The position numbers and the translations under genes are program-made. Shown here piece after piece: positions 25,385-33,600 of a stretch of DNA of 64,000 nucleotides. Source of the DNA: DATAUD01 sp036501665 (GTDB lineage Bacteria > Verrucomicrobiota > Verrucomicrobiia > Limisphaerales > Palsa-1400); contig DASXZW010000074.1 in the NCBI GenBank assembly GCA_036501665.1, positions 6,691 to 70,690 on the forward strand. Reading direction: 5' to 3'. Within the stretch, counting starts at the first letter, position 1. Every line of letters begins with the position of its first letter. Below the pieces are notes generated by a model, which saw nothing but the letters and a program-made list of their open reading frames with translations, did not search any database and was not told where the DNA came from.

Positions 25385-27388
25385 TCATTCAATCGATTTC
25401 AATGCCTCCTCCAAAGCGCGACGCATTTGCAACGCCGATTCATAACGTTGCGCAGGGTCACTATGGCAAGCACGGAGAATAATGGCGTTGAGAATAAAAA
25501 ATTCGACCGAATCCAAGTTCTGAGCAAGTGTCGTGGCAATTTCGGGGAAATACGTGGGTTTTCTTCCCGTGCTGATCACATACAAAACCATTCCTAGAGA
25601 ATAAATATCCGCAGCCGGGGTTCCCGGTATTTCAGGCATCGGCGGCATATAACCGGGGGTCCCGACAAGGGTTCTTTGATCGTCGGCTGGCCGAATTGCG
25701 GCTACCAAGCCGAAATCCGCCAATTTTGGGCGTCTGCCAACAAAGAGTATATTTTGCGGCTTGATATCGCGATGGGTTAATCCCTGTCGATGAAGAAAAT
25801 CCAACGCATCAGCTAAGTCAACGCCAAGTCGCAGGCACTCCCGTATCGAGAGCCTCCCTCTGTGCGCACGATCAATCTCAGCGGCCAGATCGTGAGGTTT
25901 GTACGTTGAAGGCTTCTTCTCCCAACCCTCTGATACAGAATCGCCCAACTCCATTATGTAATAAAAAAAATCCCTGAATTTTTGGCTGACAAATTCAACG
26001 CGTAACAAAACTGGATGCTCATCGGAAATCGCTTTAACCCGATTGATGCCGTTGAATTCGCGCTCGTAGGGACCAGTGTCCTGATTAAAGTTGGCCAGAT
26101 AAACTACTTTAATGGCTCGCCACTGACCTGCTTTATTCTGAGCGAGCCATACTCTTCCGTAAGTGCCTTCTCCAAATTGGACGGGTTGCAATCGGAAGCC
26201 CGGAACGTCCGGCGCTTTGTCAGCAGCAGAAGAAACCTGCGAAGAAACATTACTCTGGTTGAACGGTAGCCACGACGCACTCCCCGTCTGTGGAAAAGCA
26301 AACGCACAAACAATGGCGCACGGGACCTGCCCGCAGGCGACGATCATCCACGGAAACCAATAATTGCTGGCGTAAGTTACCGAAACGAAGGCCAGCATTA
26401 CTGCAACCGCAAACGCCACTCCGCACACCAGCGCCAACCCTCTGCGCATCCGAGAGAATCCACTGCCAAGCAATAATCCCACCAATAGTAAACCCAAACC
26501 CTCCACCCATTCTGGTGGACGAATCAGCCAATCTTTGTTTACCAAGTTGAGGAAGGTCGTCAGCAATATGTTCACGCCCCCGGTCGTTTTGCCCGTCCAA
26601 CGGGTATACGGGGTACAAAACTCATCCGGCTCTCCATCGAGAAATGGAGTTTGAGGTTTTGTGCCGATAAACACGATTTTATCGCGGAAATAGTTTGTCG
26701 GTTGGATTAAGGCAGTTCCATAACTGAACGTTGCCCAATTGTCCTCTGGCCCGTAATAGCGAAGCCATCTCTTCAATGGCCTTTGGTCCACAGGTGCGTC
26801 GGCGATTCGAGCGGTGACCTGCGGGAGACTTGGAAGAACGCCAGGCGATGGAAACGGCCACTGGCGACGAACAATGAGGTCCAAATCTGGGTCAAGCCAC
26901 GCGATGCCCCAATTCGTGTGGCTTGCACTCAGGAACGGCTCTGCCGGTAGTAATGGCCGCACACCTGCAAGCATTTGACGATCAATCGGAGATTGTTTTG
27001 CCATCAAGACGATTTGGCGCTGGCGTCGCATGGCACTGGCCAAGGATTTGCATGTTGCCGCTTCGCCACCCTCACCAAAAAAACTGTCCATCACAACCAT
27101 GGCGCACCCGTCATCGGCCAATTTGTTCAATAGGCGAACGTGTTGTCCTCGGTCCCACGGCTGACCGCGAGACTGGTGGAATTGAGCGAACGCCTCATTG
27201 TCCATCACAATAAGACAGACGCTGTTATTGACACTCCGTGTGCCAAAACGAAAGCAGTAGTCGTAACTGGCATCGACCCATGCGCGACCAAATGGGGCCT
27301 GCCAGAGCAAAAGTCCAAAAATTGCTGTGAGGGCCGCACCGGCAACTGAAGACGAAAAAATCCGTCGCAAAATGGCTGTCGGCTTCAT
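25385..27388 (-). CDS. CHASE2-domain membrane Ser/Thr protein kinase
   Basis: 667 residues. An N-terminal membrane helix (SVAGAALTAIFGLLLW) is followed by an extracytoplasmic CHASE2 sensor domain (VCLIVMDNEAFAQF, DKIVFIGTKPQTPFLDGE), three membrane helices (LGLLLVGLLLGSG, GLALVCGVAFAVAVMLAFVS, WFPWMIVACGQVPCAIVCAF), then a complete kinase: GEGTYGRVW, Lys in RAIKVV, HRDIKPQNILF, KLADFGLV, GTPGYMPP. It likely relays an envelope signal. ATG at 27388 was chosen because it starts the membrane anchor; the frame is open 81 codons further. Part of a module with the FecR-TPR-barrel gene and ECF sigma factor. Confidence 0.92.
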   Translation of the reverse strand: MKPTAILRRIFSSSVAGAALTAIFGLLLWQAPFGRAWVDASYDYCFRFGTRSVNNSVCLIVMDNEAFAQFHQSRGQPWDRGQHVRLLNKLADDGCAMVVMDSFFGEGGEAATCKSLASAMRRQRQIVLMAKQSPIDRQMLAGVRPLLPAEPFLSASHTNWGIAWLDPDLDLIVRRQWPFPSPGVLPSLPQVTARIADAPVDQRPLKRWLRYYGPEDNWATFSYGTALIQPTNYFRDKIVFIGTKPQTPFLDGEPDEFCTPYTRWTGKTTGGVNILLTTFLNLVNKDWLIRPPEWVEGLGLLLVGLLLGSGFSRMRRGLALVCGVAFAVAVMLAFVSVTYASNYWFPWMIVACGQVPCAIVCAFAFPQTGSASWLPFNQSNVSSQVSSAADKAPDVPGFRLQPVQFGEGTYGRVWLAQNKAGQWRAIKVVYLANFNQDTGPYEREFNGINRVKAISDEHPVLLRVEFVSQKFRDFFYYIMELGDSVSEGWEKKPSTYKPHDLAAEIDRAHRGRLSIRECLRLGVDLADALDFLHRQGLTHRDIKPQNILFVGRRPKLADFGLVAAIRPADDQRTLVGTPGYMPPMPEIPGTPAADIYSLGMVLYVISTGRKPTYFPEIATTLAQNLDSVEFFILNAIILRACHSDPAQRYESALQMRRALEEALKSIE

Positions 27389-27453
27389 GCTGGCTGGTCC
27401 CAGAATAAAGGAGAAATTTTCAGAAGCAGGCTTTTTTCTCAAAAAGTAAATAA

Positions 27454-27473
27454 CCCCGGAGCAAGCTTCGGGG
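27454..27473. repeat. REP-like palindrome 1
   Basis: CCCCGGAGCAAGCTTCGGGG, a hairpin with a GCAAGCTTC core shared with a second copy about 50 bp away. Lies in the intergenic region between the divergent kinase and Ig-like genes. Confidence 0.45.
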
Positions 27474-27495
27474 CATTGAATATGGATTGAGGAAG

Positions 27496-27535
27496 ATCGG
27501 TTTGAGCGAAGCAAGCTTCGCGGTATCCGACCGAT
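27496..27535. repeat. REP-like palindrome 2 with outer stem
   Basis: GCGAAGCAAGCTTCGC (27506-27521) is a perfect hairpin, enclosed by ATCGGT/ACCGAT (27496-27501 and 27530-27535). The core repeats that of the palindrome at 27454. Confidence 0.45.
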
Positions 27536-27558
27536 GAGAGAGAACCGATGAATTTTTC

Positions 27559-27585
27559 TGTAAGGTCTTCTGAAATCTCGCGTAT
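27559..27585 (+). promoter_or_regulatory. Putative ECF promoter, copy 1
   Basis: TGTAAGG then 13 nt then CGCGTAT, preceded by a T-run (TTTTTC). The same two heptamers with identical spacing occur at 32747-32773 next to the ECF sigma gene. Here it lies 27 nt upstream of the Ig-like gene start, well placed as its promoter. Confidence 0.6.
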
Positions 27586-27612
27586 GTGCTTGTGCGAAAC
27601 CCAATACCCTAT

Positions 27613-28302
27613 ATGAATACCAAACAGACATGCACGATCACAATCGTCTCAATTGTAGGACTCCTCTTGGCTGCGCCAAACAGCGCTTACACACAAGGGT
27701 CCCAACAGTCCGCCATCGTTAGCCAACCTCAAGACCAGCTTGCGCGATTGGGCACGGACGTCACTTTATCCTTTGACACCCCAAACCTGCTCTACTGTCA
27801 ATGGATGTGCGGCGGAGTGGAAATCGATGGCCAGACCAACAGCACGATGACGATCAAAAATGTTCAAATCGCTGACGCTGGATACTATTCCTGTCTGACC
27901 GCCACAAGCACTCAAATCGAAGAGACAAGCGCCGCTTCCTTGGAAGTATACACGTTTACGCCCGATGACGAGATTGTCGTTTTTGCCGCGCCCATCGTGA
28001 CGACTGGGAATTTGGGAACATGTCCGGGGCCGTATAAAGGATATGTCACTTACATAAAGACTGCCGCGCAGGGTTGGGGATGGACGCCTTCCACCAATAC
28101 CACCGTGTACACTGCTACCGACAACAATCGCACGAATACAAAAGTCGAGTATGGCGGAGCTTATGGGGATACTGGTTGCCAGAAAACGAGCGTTACCGTG
28201 CCTCATCCGACATTTAGTCCAGTATATCGATTTGCCATATACTTTACTAATAATGTCCCCACGACAAATTACGGAATTACGCTAAGTGGCTTTAATCCTT
28301 GA
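27613..28302 (+). CDS. Secreted Ig-like domain protein
   Basis: 229 residues. Signal peptide (TITIVSIVGLLLAAPNSAY) then an Ig-like domain: IVSQPQDQLARLGTDVTLSF, YCQWMCGGVEIDGQ, and VQIADAGYYSC with the DxGxYxC signature. The C-terminal 100 residues are beta-rich without recognised motif, with a CPGPY ... GCQ pair of Cys. Preceded by the putative ECF promoter, so it is a candidate target of the neighbouring sigma factor. ATG at 27613 preferred over 27586 because it starts the signal peptide. Probably secreted or cell-surface. Confidence 0.75.
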   Translation: MNTKQTCTITIVSIVGLLLAAPNSAYTQGSQQSAIVSQPQDQLARLGTDVTLSFDTPNLLYCQWMCGGVEIDGQTNSTMTIKNVQIADAGYYSCLTATSTQIEETSAASLEVYTFTPDDEIVVFAAPIVTTGNLGTCPGPYKGYVTYIKTAAQGWGWTPSTNTTVYTATDNNRTNTKVEYGGAYGDTGCQKTSVTVPHPTFSPVYRFAIYFTNNVPTTNYGITLSGFNP

Positions 28303-28335
28303 TCGTTCTCGGACGTAAAGCCAAAAGATGATAGG

Positions 28336-31300
28336 CTAAAAATTCAATCGCAAGCGCAACGAAAGCGTGCGCTGATGGTCGAACTCCTGATGCGGATTGA
28401 GTGGGTTTAGGTTGTAGTCCTGATTTAAAATATTAAGCAAGCCGAGCCTTAACTCGGCTTCGCGGTGGTGAAACCGGTAGCCGACGAACGCGTTGATTTG
28501 CCAAAAAGTCTCGCTCGGCAAAGCCGGATTGTAGCCGACGTTGCTTTGGTTGTTCCACAGGGCTTCCCCACTGGCGAAAAAACCCAAGGGGTTGTTGTAA
28601 ACTGCGAATAGCTTTGCCTGCTGAAGCGTCGCCTCAGACCACTGGTTGCCGGGGAAGTTGAAGAGAAAAACGCTATTGCCGATATCAGGGAAAGTTTCGC
28701 GCAAATCCGAACGGCTGACCCTGTATTGTCCGCCCAAGGACCACTCTTCCCCCAGCAATTGATAAACCGCGCCTTGGAGGGATTTCTCATGGTAATCGAG
28801 ATTTTGCGCCAAAACAGAGGGGAATGCGTAAGTTTCTTCTGGAAATATCCCTTCAAATGCCCCCACTTCCTGCGAAACTCTGGAATTGAGCAATTGACCG
28901 TCCGCCATAATATAAGTTCCTCGTCCAATCTTTTTTTCAAGCGAAACGCCATAGCTCTCAAATCCCGCGCCCGGGCTTTCGGCTGACACTGATTCAGGGA
29001 TAATGCTGCGAAATGACTGGACGAAGCCTGCAATTTCAGACGGCTCGATCTGATAGCTTTGATCCACAGTCGTTCCCCCAAGAGATCGGCTGTAGGCGAA
29101 TCTGGCGTTAAAGCTTTCGGTCGGTGACCAGATCACACCCGCTTTAGGTGAGAGTCTAGCTGTCCCTTGCTCGCTTTCAGATACTGGCACGGTTTGGAAA
29201 TCCGCCGGATATTTCATCCAGTCAAATGTCAGTCCCGCGTATAAACGCATCGAATCAATAAATTGCCACTGCTGGTAACCGTAAGCGGTGAGCCGGTCAA
29301 AATGAGTATCCAAGTCCTGATTGGCCGATGCCCCCAAAGGAAAATAAAAAACGGCGCTGGACGGAAGCGTCTGATAATTCTGGGTGTCGATTTCGCCATA
29401 TTGCGCACGCCCTCCTATGATCGTATTTCTTTCGGGAGCCTCCCAAATTTGTTGCAGTTCAGTGGAATAAACCACTGATTCGTTCTCGTAACTGTCGTTC
29501 ATAGCAATCCCGTGGATTGATACGATTTCAGGAATGTTGAAGCGAGTCGTTTTCGCGAAATCGACCAGTACGGGCTGCGCGGTATTGTTATAGGAGTAGG
29601 TGTCATCGATCCGCGCCATCAAAAGAAGCGTGTGTATACCCGGATTCCACTGGCGATGATAACCCACAATTACGGTCGGTTCCTGTGTTTCCTCGAATCT
29701 GTAATTATGGCTCGCCATATTCGGCGCGTAATACTGATGAAGGTCCCCGCCAGTTGCATTGTAGTCGAAAACTTGCAAGTAAATTCCGTCGTGCGGGCTG
29801 AGTTGCTGCTTCAACATCACATTGAGCGACTGCTTTTCAAAGTCGTCATTCTGCCTCTGGCCGGGGTCGAACGAGTAGTGGCCTTCAATGTCATAACTGG
29901 AGTTTCCGTCAATGCCGTACTGTGCGCCCGTTTCGCTCAATGCCCCTCGGCTAAGATATTCCGTCTCTGAAGCGACCGAAAGCTTGTTCCGCTCGAAGAG
30001 CCGTGTGTACTCCTGTTGCGAAATCGCCTGCGACATGGTGCCAGCGGCGGCTGGAGAGAGAAGATTGGCCAGCAGGTACTCACTTTCTTTGGCTGTTTCG
30101 TAACGTAAACCAATATCATTTGGGTCAACCAATTGGCTGTAACTGTTTGCAAGAAATAAATGGGCGGAATAGTTCCCATAATCGCATTCCACCGCTTTTA
30201 GCGCCTCATTTATGCCGATGTCGCTCAATCCGGCATCTTTGTAAATTGCGGCTAAATTGGCGCTGCGGACCGCCCGGTCCTGATCGAGGAGAAACTGCGA
30301 ACGATAAATACTCCGGTTATTGTTTAATGCCTCCGATTTCTCCAACTCCTGAAGGGCATCGTTGATTTTGTTTTCTTGCTGATCAAGAAGGGCAATGTAA
30401 AACCAAGCTGTTGGGTCGTTAGGGTCCAACTTAATTGCCAAACGGAGTTCCTTGAGTGCGCGTCGATAATCATCCGAGTTCGCATAAGCCTTTCCTAAAT
30501 ACGCACGCAGTTCGGCGCGTTGGGGTTCCAGAGCGGCGGCCACCAATAAGTCCTCACGTCCAGCAGTTAAATCGCTTAGGCGAATCCGACAAAGACCGCG
30601 TCCCAGCCACGCGTTCCCAAGGGACGAATCCACTGCAAGAGAAGATTCAAACCACGTAATGGCTTGGTGCGGCTTATTTTGCGCAGCCATGAGAAACCCT
30701 TTCAACGCGAGCGCCTGAGCGTTGCGAGGAGCCAGCACAAGGCTCCTGTCCAATGCCGCGATGGCATCTTTGCCGTGGCCAAAACTAAATTCCAATTCCG
30801 CCGCACGTTCCCACGCGAAACCAAATCCCGGTGATTTTCTTACTGCTTGCCGCGCCAGTTCGAGGGCATTCGCCAATGAATCGTGAAGAATTGCCCGCGA
30901 TTGCTCATAATAGGACTGGGCGATCAGTTCGGTCGCCGATTGCGGAATAGATATGGATGGAACCTGTTGTTTTTTTACCGCAACGATCACCTCTCGAATT
31001 GCCGTAGCCAAGTGCCGAATAGGTTCTGACTCGTTCGTAATTGAGATGGAGGAAAGCGCTGTTTCAACCTCTCCAATTTGGCCAACGCTGAGCAATAATG
31101 CTGCTCGGTAAATGTGTACGCTGTCGGATTTTGCCTTGTATGAAGCCGGATATTTTTCAAGCGCAACGAGCAGGTCGCCATTCCGATACGAATTGAGGGA
31201 TTCCTTGAGCAAATCACTTTCCTGCTGCGTAAACGTTAAATCGTCGAGATCAAGCACGGCGGGATAAGAAAAGCTCCATTGGAGAATGTTATTGGCGATG

Positions 31301-31890
31301 AAGCCGGACGTGTGAACGGGCAGTTTTCCCGGCTCAATGAAAGCCTGTTGTCCGTTTGTCAAAATTATCGTTGCTCGCGCATTTCCAAAACTAACCTTTC
31401 CGTCGATCACGGATAGCGTAGTGCGTTTCGATTCATTGACGCCAAGGACAAACTCGGTGCCATCCACCCCGGCAACGGCCCCAGAAGTTGTGATTTGGAT
31501 GCGACCCGGTTGATCTCGGTGAAAAAAGGAAATGATGCCTTTCACCAAGTGCAAACCAGACTGGGAGAATGACGTGTTTGGCGGCAACACCTCAGCTTCC
31601 GTTAAAGCGTCGAAATACATTACACTCTGATCAGACCACCGTAATACGGCTCGACTGTTCGCCCCGGTTCTGACCGAATCGCCCAGATTCAAAAATTGGT
31701 TTTCGCGAATTTGACGCCAAGCTGCTGATTCTAAATTAGATACCGTCACTTGGCCCTGCACACTTACAACCTGAATTTCAGTCTTTGTCCCACCCGCTTC
31801 AGCGTCCGTCGTCATCATCCATTGAACAATAAGAGTGACCGCGATATTGCACGCGATGCTTGACAGTTTTGCTCTGATGTTGCTGTTCAT
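28336..31890 (-). CDS. FecR-TPR-outer membrane beta-barrel protein
   Basis: About 1184 residues. Signal peptide (IACNIAVTLIVQWMMTTDAEA), then a FecR domain (GDSVRTGANSRAVLRWSD, ITTSGAVAGVDGTEFVLGV), a long TPR array in the middle (AITWFESSLAVDSSLGNAWL, ALKELRLAIKLDPNDPTAWF), and a C-terminal half of alternating aromatic strands resembling a TonB-receptor-type beta barrel, ending SLRLRLNF with a terminal Phe. Predicted to sit in the outer membrane and scaffold a periplasmic sensor. The start is set at 31890 by the signal peptide. Divergent from the ECF sigma gene, upstream of the CHASE2 kinase on the same strand but separated from it by the Ig-like gene. Confidence 0.9.
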   Translation of the reverse strand: MNSNIRAKLSSIACNIAVTLIVQWMMTTDAEAGGTKTEIQVVSVQGQVTVSNLESAAWRQIRENQFLNLGDSVRTGANSRAVLRWSDQSVMYFDALTEAEVLPPNTSFSQSGLHLVKGIISFFHRDQPGRIQITTSGAVAGVDGTEFVLGVNESKRTTLSVIDGKVSFGNARATIILTNGQQAFIEPGKLPVHTSGFIANNILQWSFSYPAVLDLDDLTFTQQESDLLKESLNSYRNGDLLVALEKYPASYKAKSDSVHIYRAALLLSVGQIGEVETALSSISITNESEPIRHLATAIREVIVAVKKQQVPSISIPQSATELIAQSYYEQSRAILHDSLANALELARQAVRKSPGFGFAWERAAELEFSFGHGKDAIAALDRSLVLAPRNAQALALKGFLMAAQNKPHQAITWFESSLAVDSSLGNAWLGRGLCRIRLSDLTAGREDLLVAAALEPQRAELRAYLGKAYANSDDYRRALKELRLAIKLDPNDPTAWFYIALLDQQENKINDALQELEKSEALNNNRSIYRSQFLLDQDRAVRSANLAAIYKDAGLSDIGINEALKAVECDYGNYSAHLFLANSYSQLVDPNDIGLRYETAKESEYLLANLLSPAAAGTMSQAISQQEYTRLFERNKLSVASETEYLSRGALSETGAQYGIDGNSSYDIEGHYSFDPGQRQNDDFEKQSLNVMLKQQLSPHDGIYLQVFDYNATGGDLHQYYAPNMASHNYRFEETQEPTVIVGYHRQWNPGIHTLLLMARIDDTYSYNNTAQPVLVDFAKTTRFNIPEIVSIHGIAMNDSYENESVVYSTELQQIWEAPERNTIIGGRAQYGEIDTQNYQTLPSSAVFYFPLGASANQDLDTHFDRLTAYGYQQWQFIDSMRLYAGLTFDWMKYPADFQTVPVSESEQGTARLSPKAGVIWSPTESFNARFAYSRSLGGTTVDQSYQIEPSEIAGFVQSFRSIIPESVSAESPGAGFESYGVSLEKKIGRGTYIMADGQLLNSRVSQEVGAFEGIFPEETYAFPSVLAQNLDYHEKSLQGAVYQLLGEEWSLGGQYRVSRSDLRETFPDIGNSVFLFNFPGNQWSEATLQQAKLFAVYNNPLGFFASGEALWNNQSNVGYNPALPSETFWQINAFVGYRFHHREAELRLGLLNILNQDYNLNPLNPHQEFDHQRTLSLRLRLNF

Positions 31891-32015
31891 GTTGATTTGC
31901 AGTGACTTATCGGCGCAACCGGGTAAGGGATTAACCTGCTCTGGCTGTGGTGAAGATTCGGGAAGGGTAATTCCGGTTGCCAACGGCCCCTCAAAGCCTG
32001 TTTAATTCAGGAGTC

Positions 32016-32651
32016 ATGCCAGAGCACAATCGTGAGTTAATCCGCACCCGCGAAACCCTGATTAAGCGCCTCAAAAACTGGAGTGACCATGAAAGTTGGC
32101 GGGATTTTTTTGACATTTACTGGCGATTGATCTTCATCTTTGCGAGGAAAAGGGGATTGAGCGAAACTGAAGCCCAAGATGTCGTCCAAGAAACCATGAT
32201 CTCCGTTGCGAAACACATGCCTAATTTCGAGTACGACCCCAAAAACGGGTCATTTAAGAAATGGTTGCTAACCATGACGGGTTGGCGAATCGCTGACCAA
32301 GTCCGAAAAAGAAGTCCGTTCTCCGGCAGGCGTGCAGCAACCGCCAACACTGATTCTTCAGCCGTTGCGGACTTGGACAATATCGCCGATCCGTCACTTC
32401 CAAGCCCGGAAACAATGTGGAATGAGGAATGGAAGAAAAATCTGTATGAAGTGGCAGTTTCCAAGGTGAAGAGAGAAAATTCGCAAAACTTTCAAATTTT
32501 TGATTTGTTCGTGAATCAGAGGCAGCCTGCGGAAAAAATCGCCACAGCATTCAATACAACCGCGAATAATGTGCATGTGACAAAACACCGTGTTGCCGAG
32601 GCCATAAAAAGGGAAGTGAAACGTTTAGAGAGTGCAGAGAGTCGACCGTGA
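32016..32651 (+). CDS. ECF-type RNA polymerase sigma factor
   Basis: 211 residues. Region 2: SWRDFFDIYWRLIFIFARKR, ETEAQDVVQETMISVAKHMP, FKKWLLTMTGWRIADQVRKR; region 4: FNTTANNVHVTKHRVAEAIK. This is the ECF type found with kinases and FecR-TPR proteins in this phylum. No anti-sigma gene; the FecR protein or kinase may regulate it. ATG at 32016 has AGGAG only 2 nt upstream; TTG at 31977 is an alternative. Divergently transcribed from the FecR gene, so both share a promoter region of about 125 bp. Confidence 0.9.
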   Translation: MPEHNRELIRTRETLIKRLKNWSDHESWRDFFDIYWRLIFIFARKRGLSETEAQDVVQETMISVAKHMPNFEYDPKNGSFKKWLLTMTGWRIADQVRKRSPFSGRRAATANTDSSAVADLDNIADPSLPSPETMWNEEWKKNLYEVAVSKVKRENSQNFQIFDLFVNQRQPAEKIATAFNTTANNVHVTKHRVAEAIKREVKRLESAESRP

Positions 32652-32746
32652 AGTTGGATTCTCAGGGTGAAATACTGTTCTTTTTCCGTTGGCGTATACA
32701 AAAGCACTCGGTTCCTAGAAGAAACCACAGTGAGATTAAACTTTTT

Positions 32747-32773
32747 TGTAAGGTTTCAGCCGAAGTCGCGTAT
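32747..32773 (+). promoter_or_regulatory. Putative ECF promoter, copy 2
   Basis: TGTAAGG (32747-32753), 13 nt, CGCGTAT (32767-32773), preceded by TTTTT. Same elements and spacing as at 27559. It lies about 95 nt after the sigma gene and reads away from it; no intact gene follows. Confidence 0.5.
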
Positions 32774-32904
32774 ATCTTACGTAAGCAATATCGGGGACAC
32801 GCAAGTTTGAGCATTACCCGATTTTTTTCAGAAACCCAGCGCAGGGTCACTCTGAACGGTGCGAGCGAGATAAACGAGCTTTGAATTTCGAGCACCGAGC
32901 GACT

Positions 32905-32975
32905 CAATACTTGCGGAATTCGTCGGGCGGGCAGCATGGGAAGGGAAAAAGGGATATACGATTCCGCAAGTATTG
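32905..32975. repeat. Long inverted repeat / hairpin
   Basis: CAATACTTGCGGAATTCGT at 32905-32923 and ACGATTCCGCAAGTATTG at 32958-32975 are reverse complements apart from one missing base; 34 nt lie between. Could be a structured RNA, a MITE relic or a strong terminator-like hairpin. No T-run follows immediately. Confidence 0.55.
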
Positions 32976-33227
32976 CTTTTCACCTGCGCAGCTTTTACGC
33001 GCGAATGCCCGAAGCGACTTGACTTCTCGTCCCGCAAGCGGGCCTTCCGCTATTGGAATCGGTCTTTCAAGACCATAATAACATAAAGAACAGCCCTCTC
33101 CGATATCGAATGGCGTCAACGGTCGCTATAATTTCCGCCACGTAAGATTATCCGCATTAAATTTTTTGCAGAACAATCCGCAGTTAGCTCCGTTGCCTAT
33201 GCCCTTCGCATGTGTTAATCCAAACCC

Positions 33228-33434
33228 ATGCTTCAGAAAAGACTTGGCCAGCGCATCGCCGAATTGCGCAAGATGCGGCACTCGACGCAGGTGCAGCTTT
33301 GCAAAGCGGTCGGCTGTTCGGTTGAGTTGATCAGTCTGGTCGAGCGTGGCCTGAACGCGCCTTCGGTCGCCCGGCTCGAAGATTTTGCCAACTATTTGAC
33401 CATACGGCAGCCTATATTTACGATTTCTTGTTGA
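33228..33434 (+). CDS. XRE-type regulator, C-terminally truncated
   Basis: 68 residues. RLGQRIAELRKMRHSTQVQL, CKAVGCSVELISLVERGLNA and PSVARLEDFANYL form a complete XRE helix-turn-helix, but the usual Leu/Val-rich end is replaced by RQPIFTISC before the stop, so the 3' end is altered by a frameshift or junction near 33400. Closely related to the decayed copy at 24150. May still bind DNA. The start ATG follows directly after AATCCAAACCC without a ribosome site. Confidence 0.6.
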   Translation: MLQKRLGQRIAELRKMRHSTQVQLCKAVGCSVELISLVERGLNAPSVARLEDFANYLTIRQPIFTISC

Positions 33435-33600
33435 GCGAAAGGCTGCCTCCACTAGTGCCCCGGCTTTTGATCGCGGAACTTTCGCCGTCCGGTATTGTTT
33501 ATTCTTGGCATGTATAACGTCATTCATACCGCGCTGGACTGTAAAGCCGAGTGGACAATCACAATTCCTGCTATTTGGAGCTTGAACAATTAGGAAATGG

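Larger units (their letters stand above)
32652..33227. other. Intergenic region with ECF promoter motif and long inverted repeat
   Basis: No supported gene. Holds the second copy of the TGTAAGG-N13-CGCGTAT motif, a long inverted repeat, and small hairpins (CCCGCAAGCGGG near 33032, GGTCTTTCAAGACC near 33060). The gene once served by the promoter copy seems missing. Confidence 0.5.
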
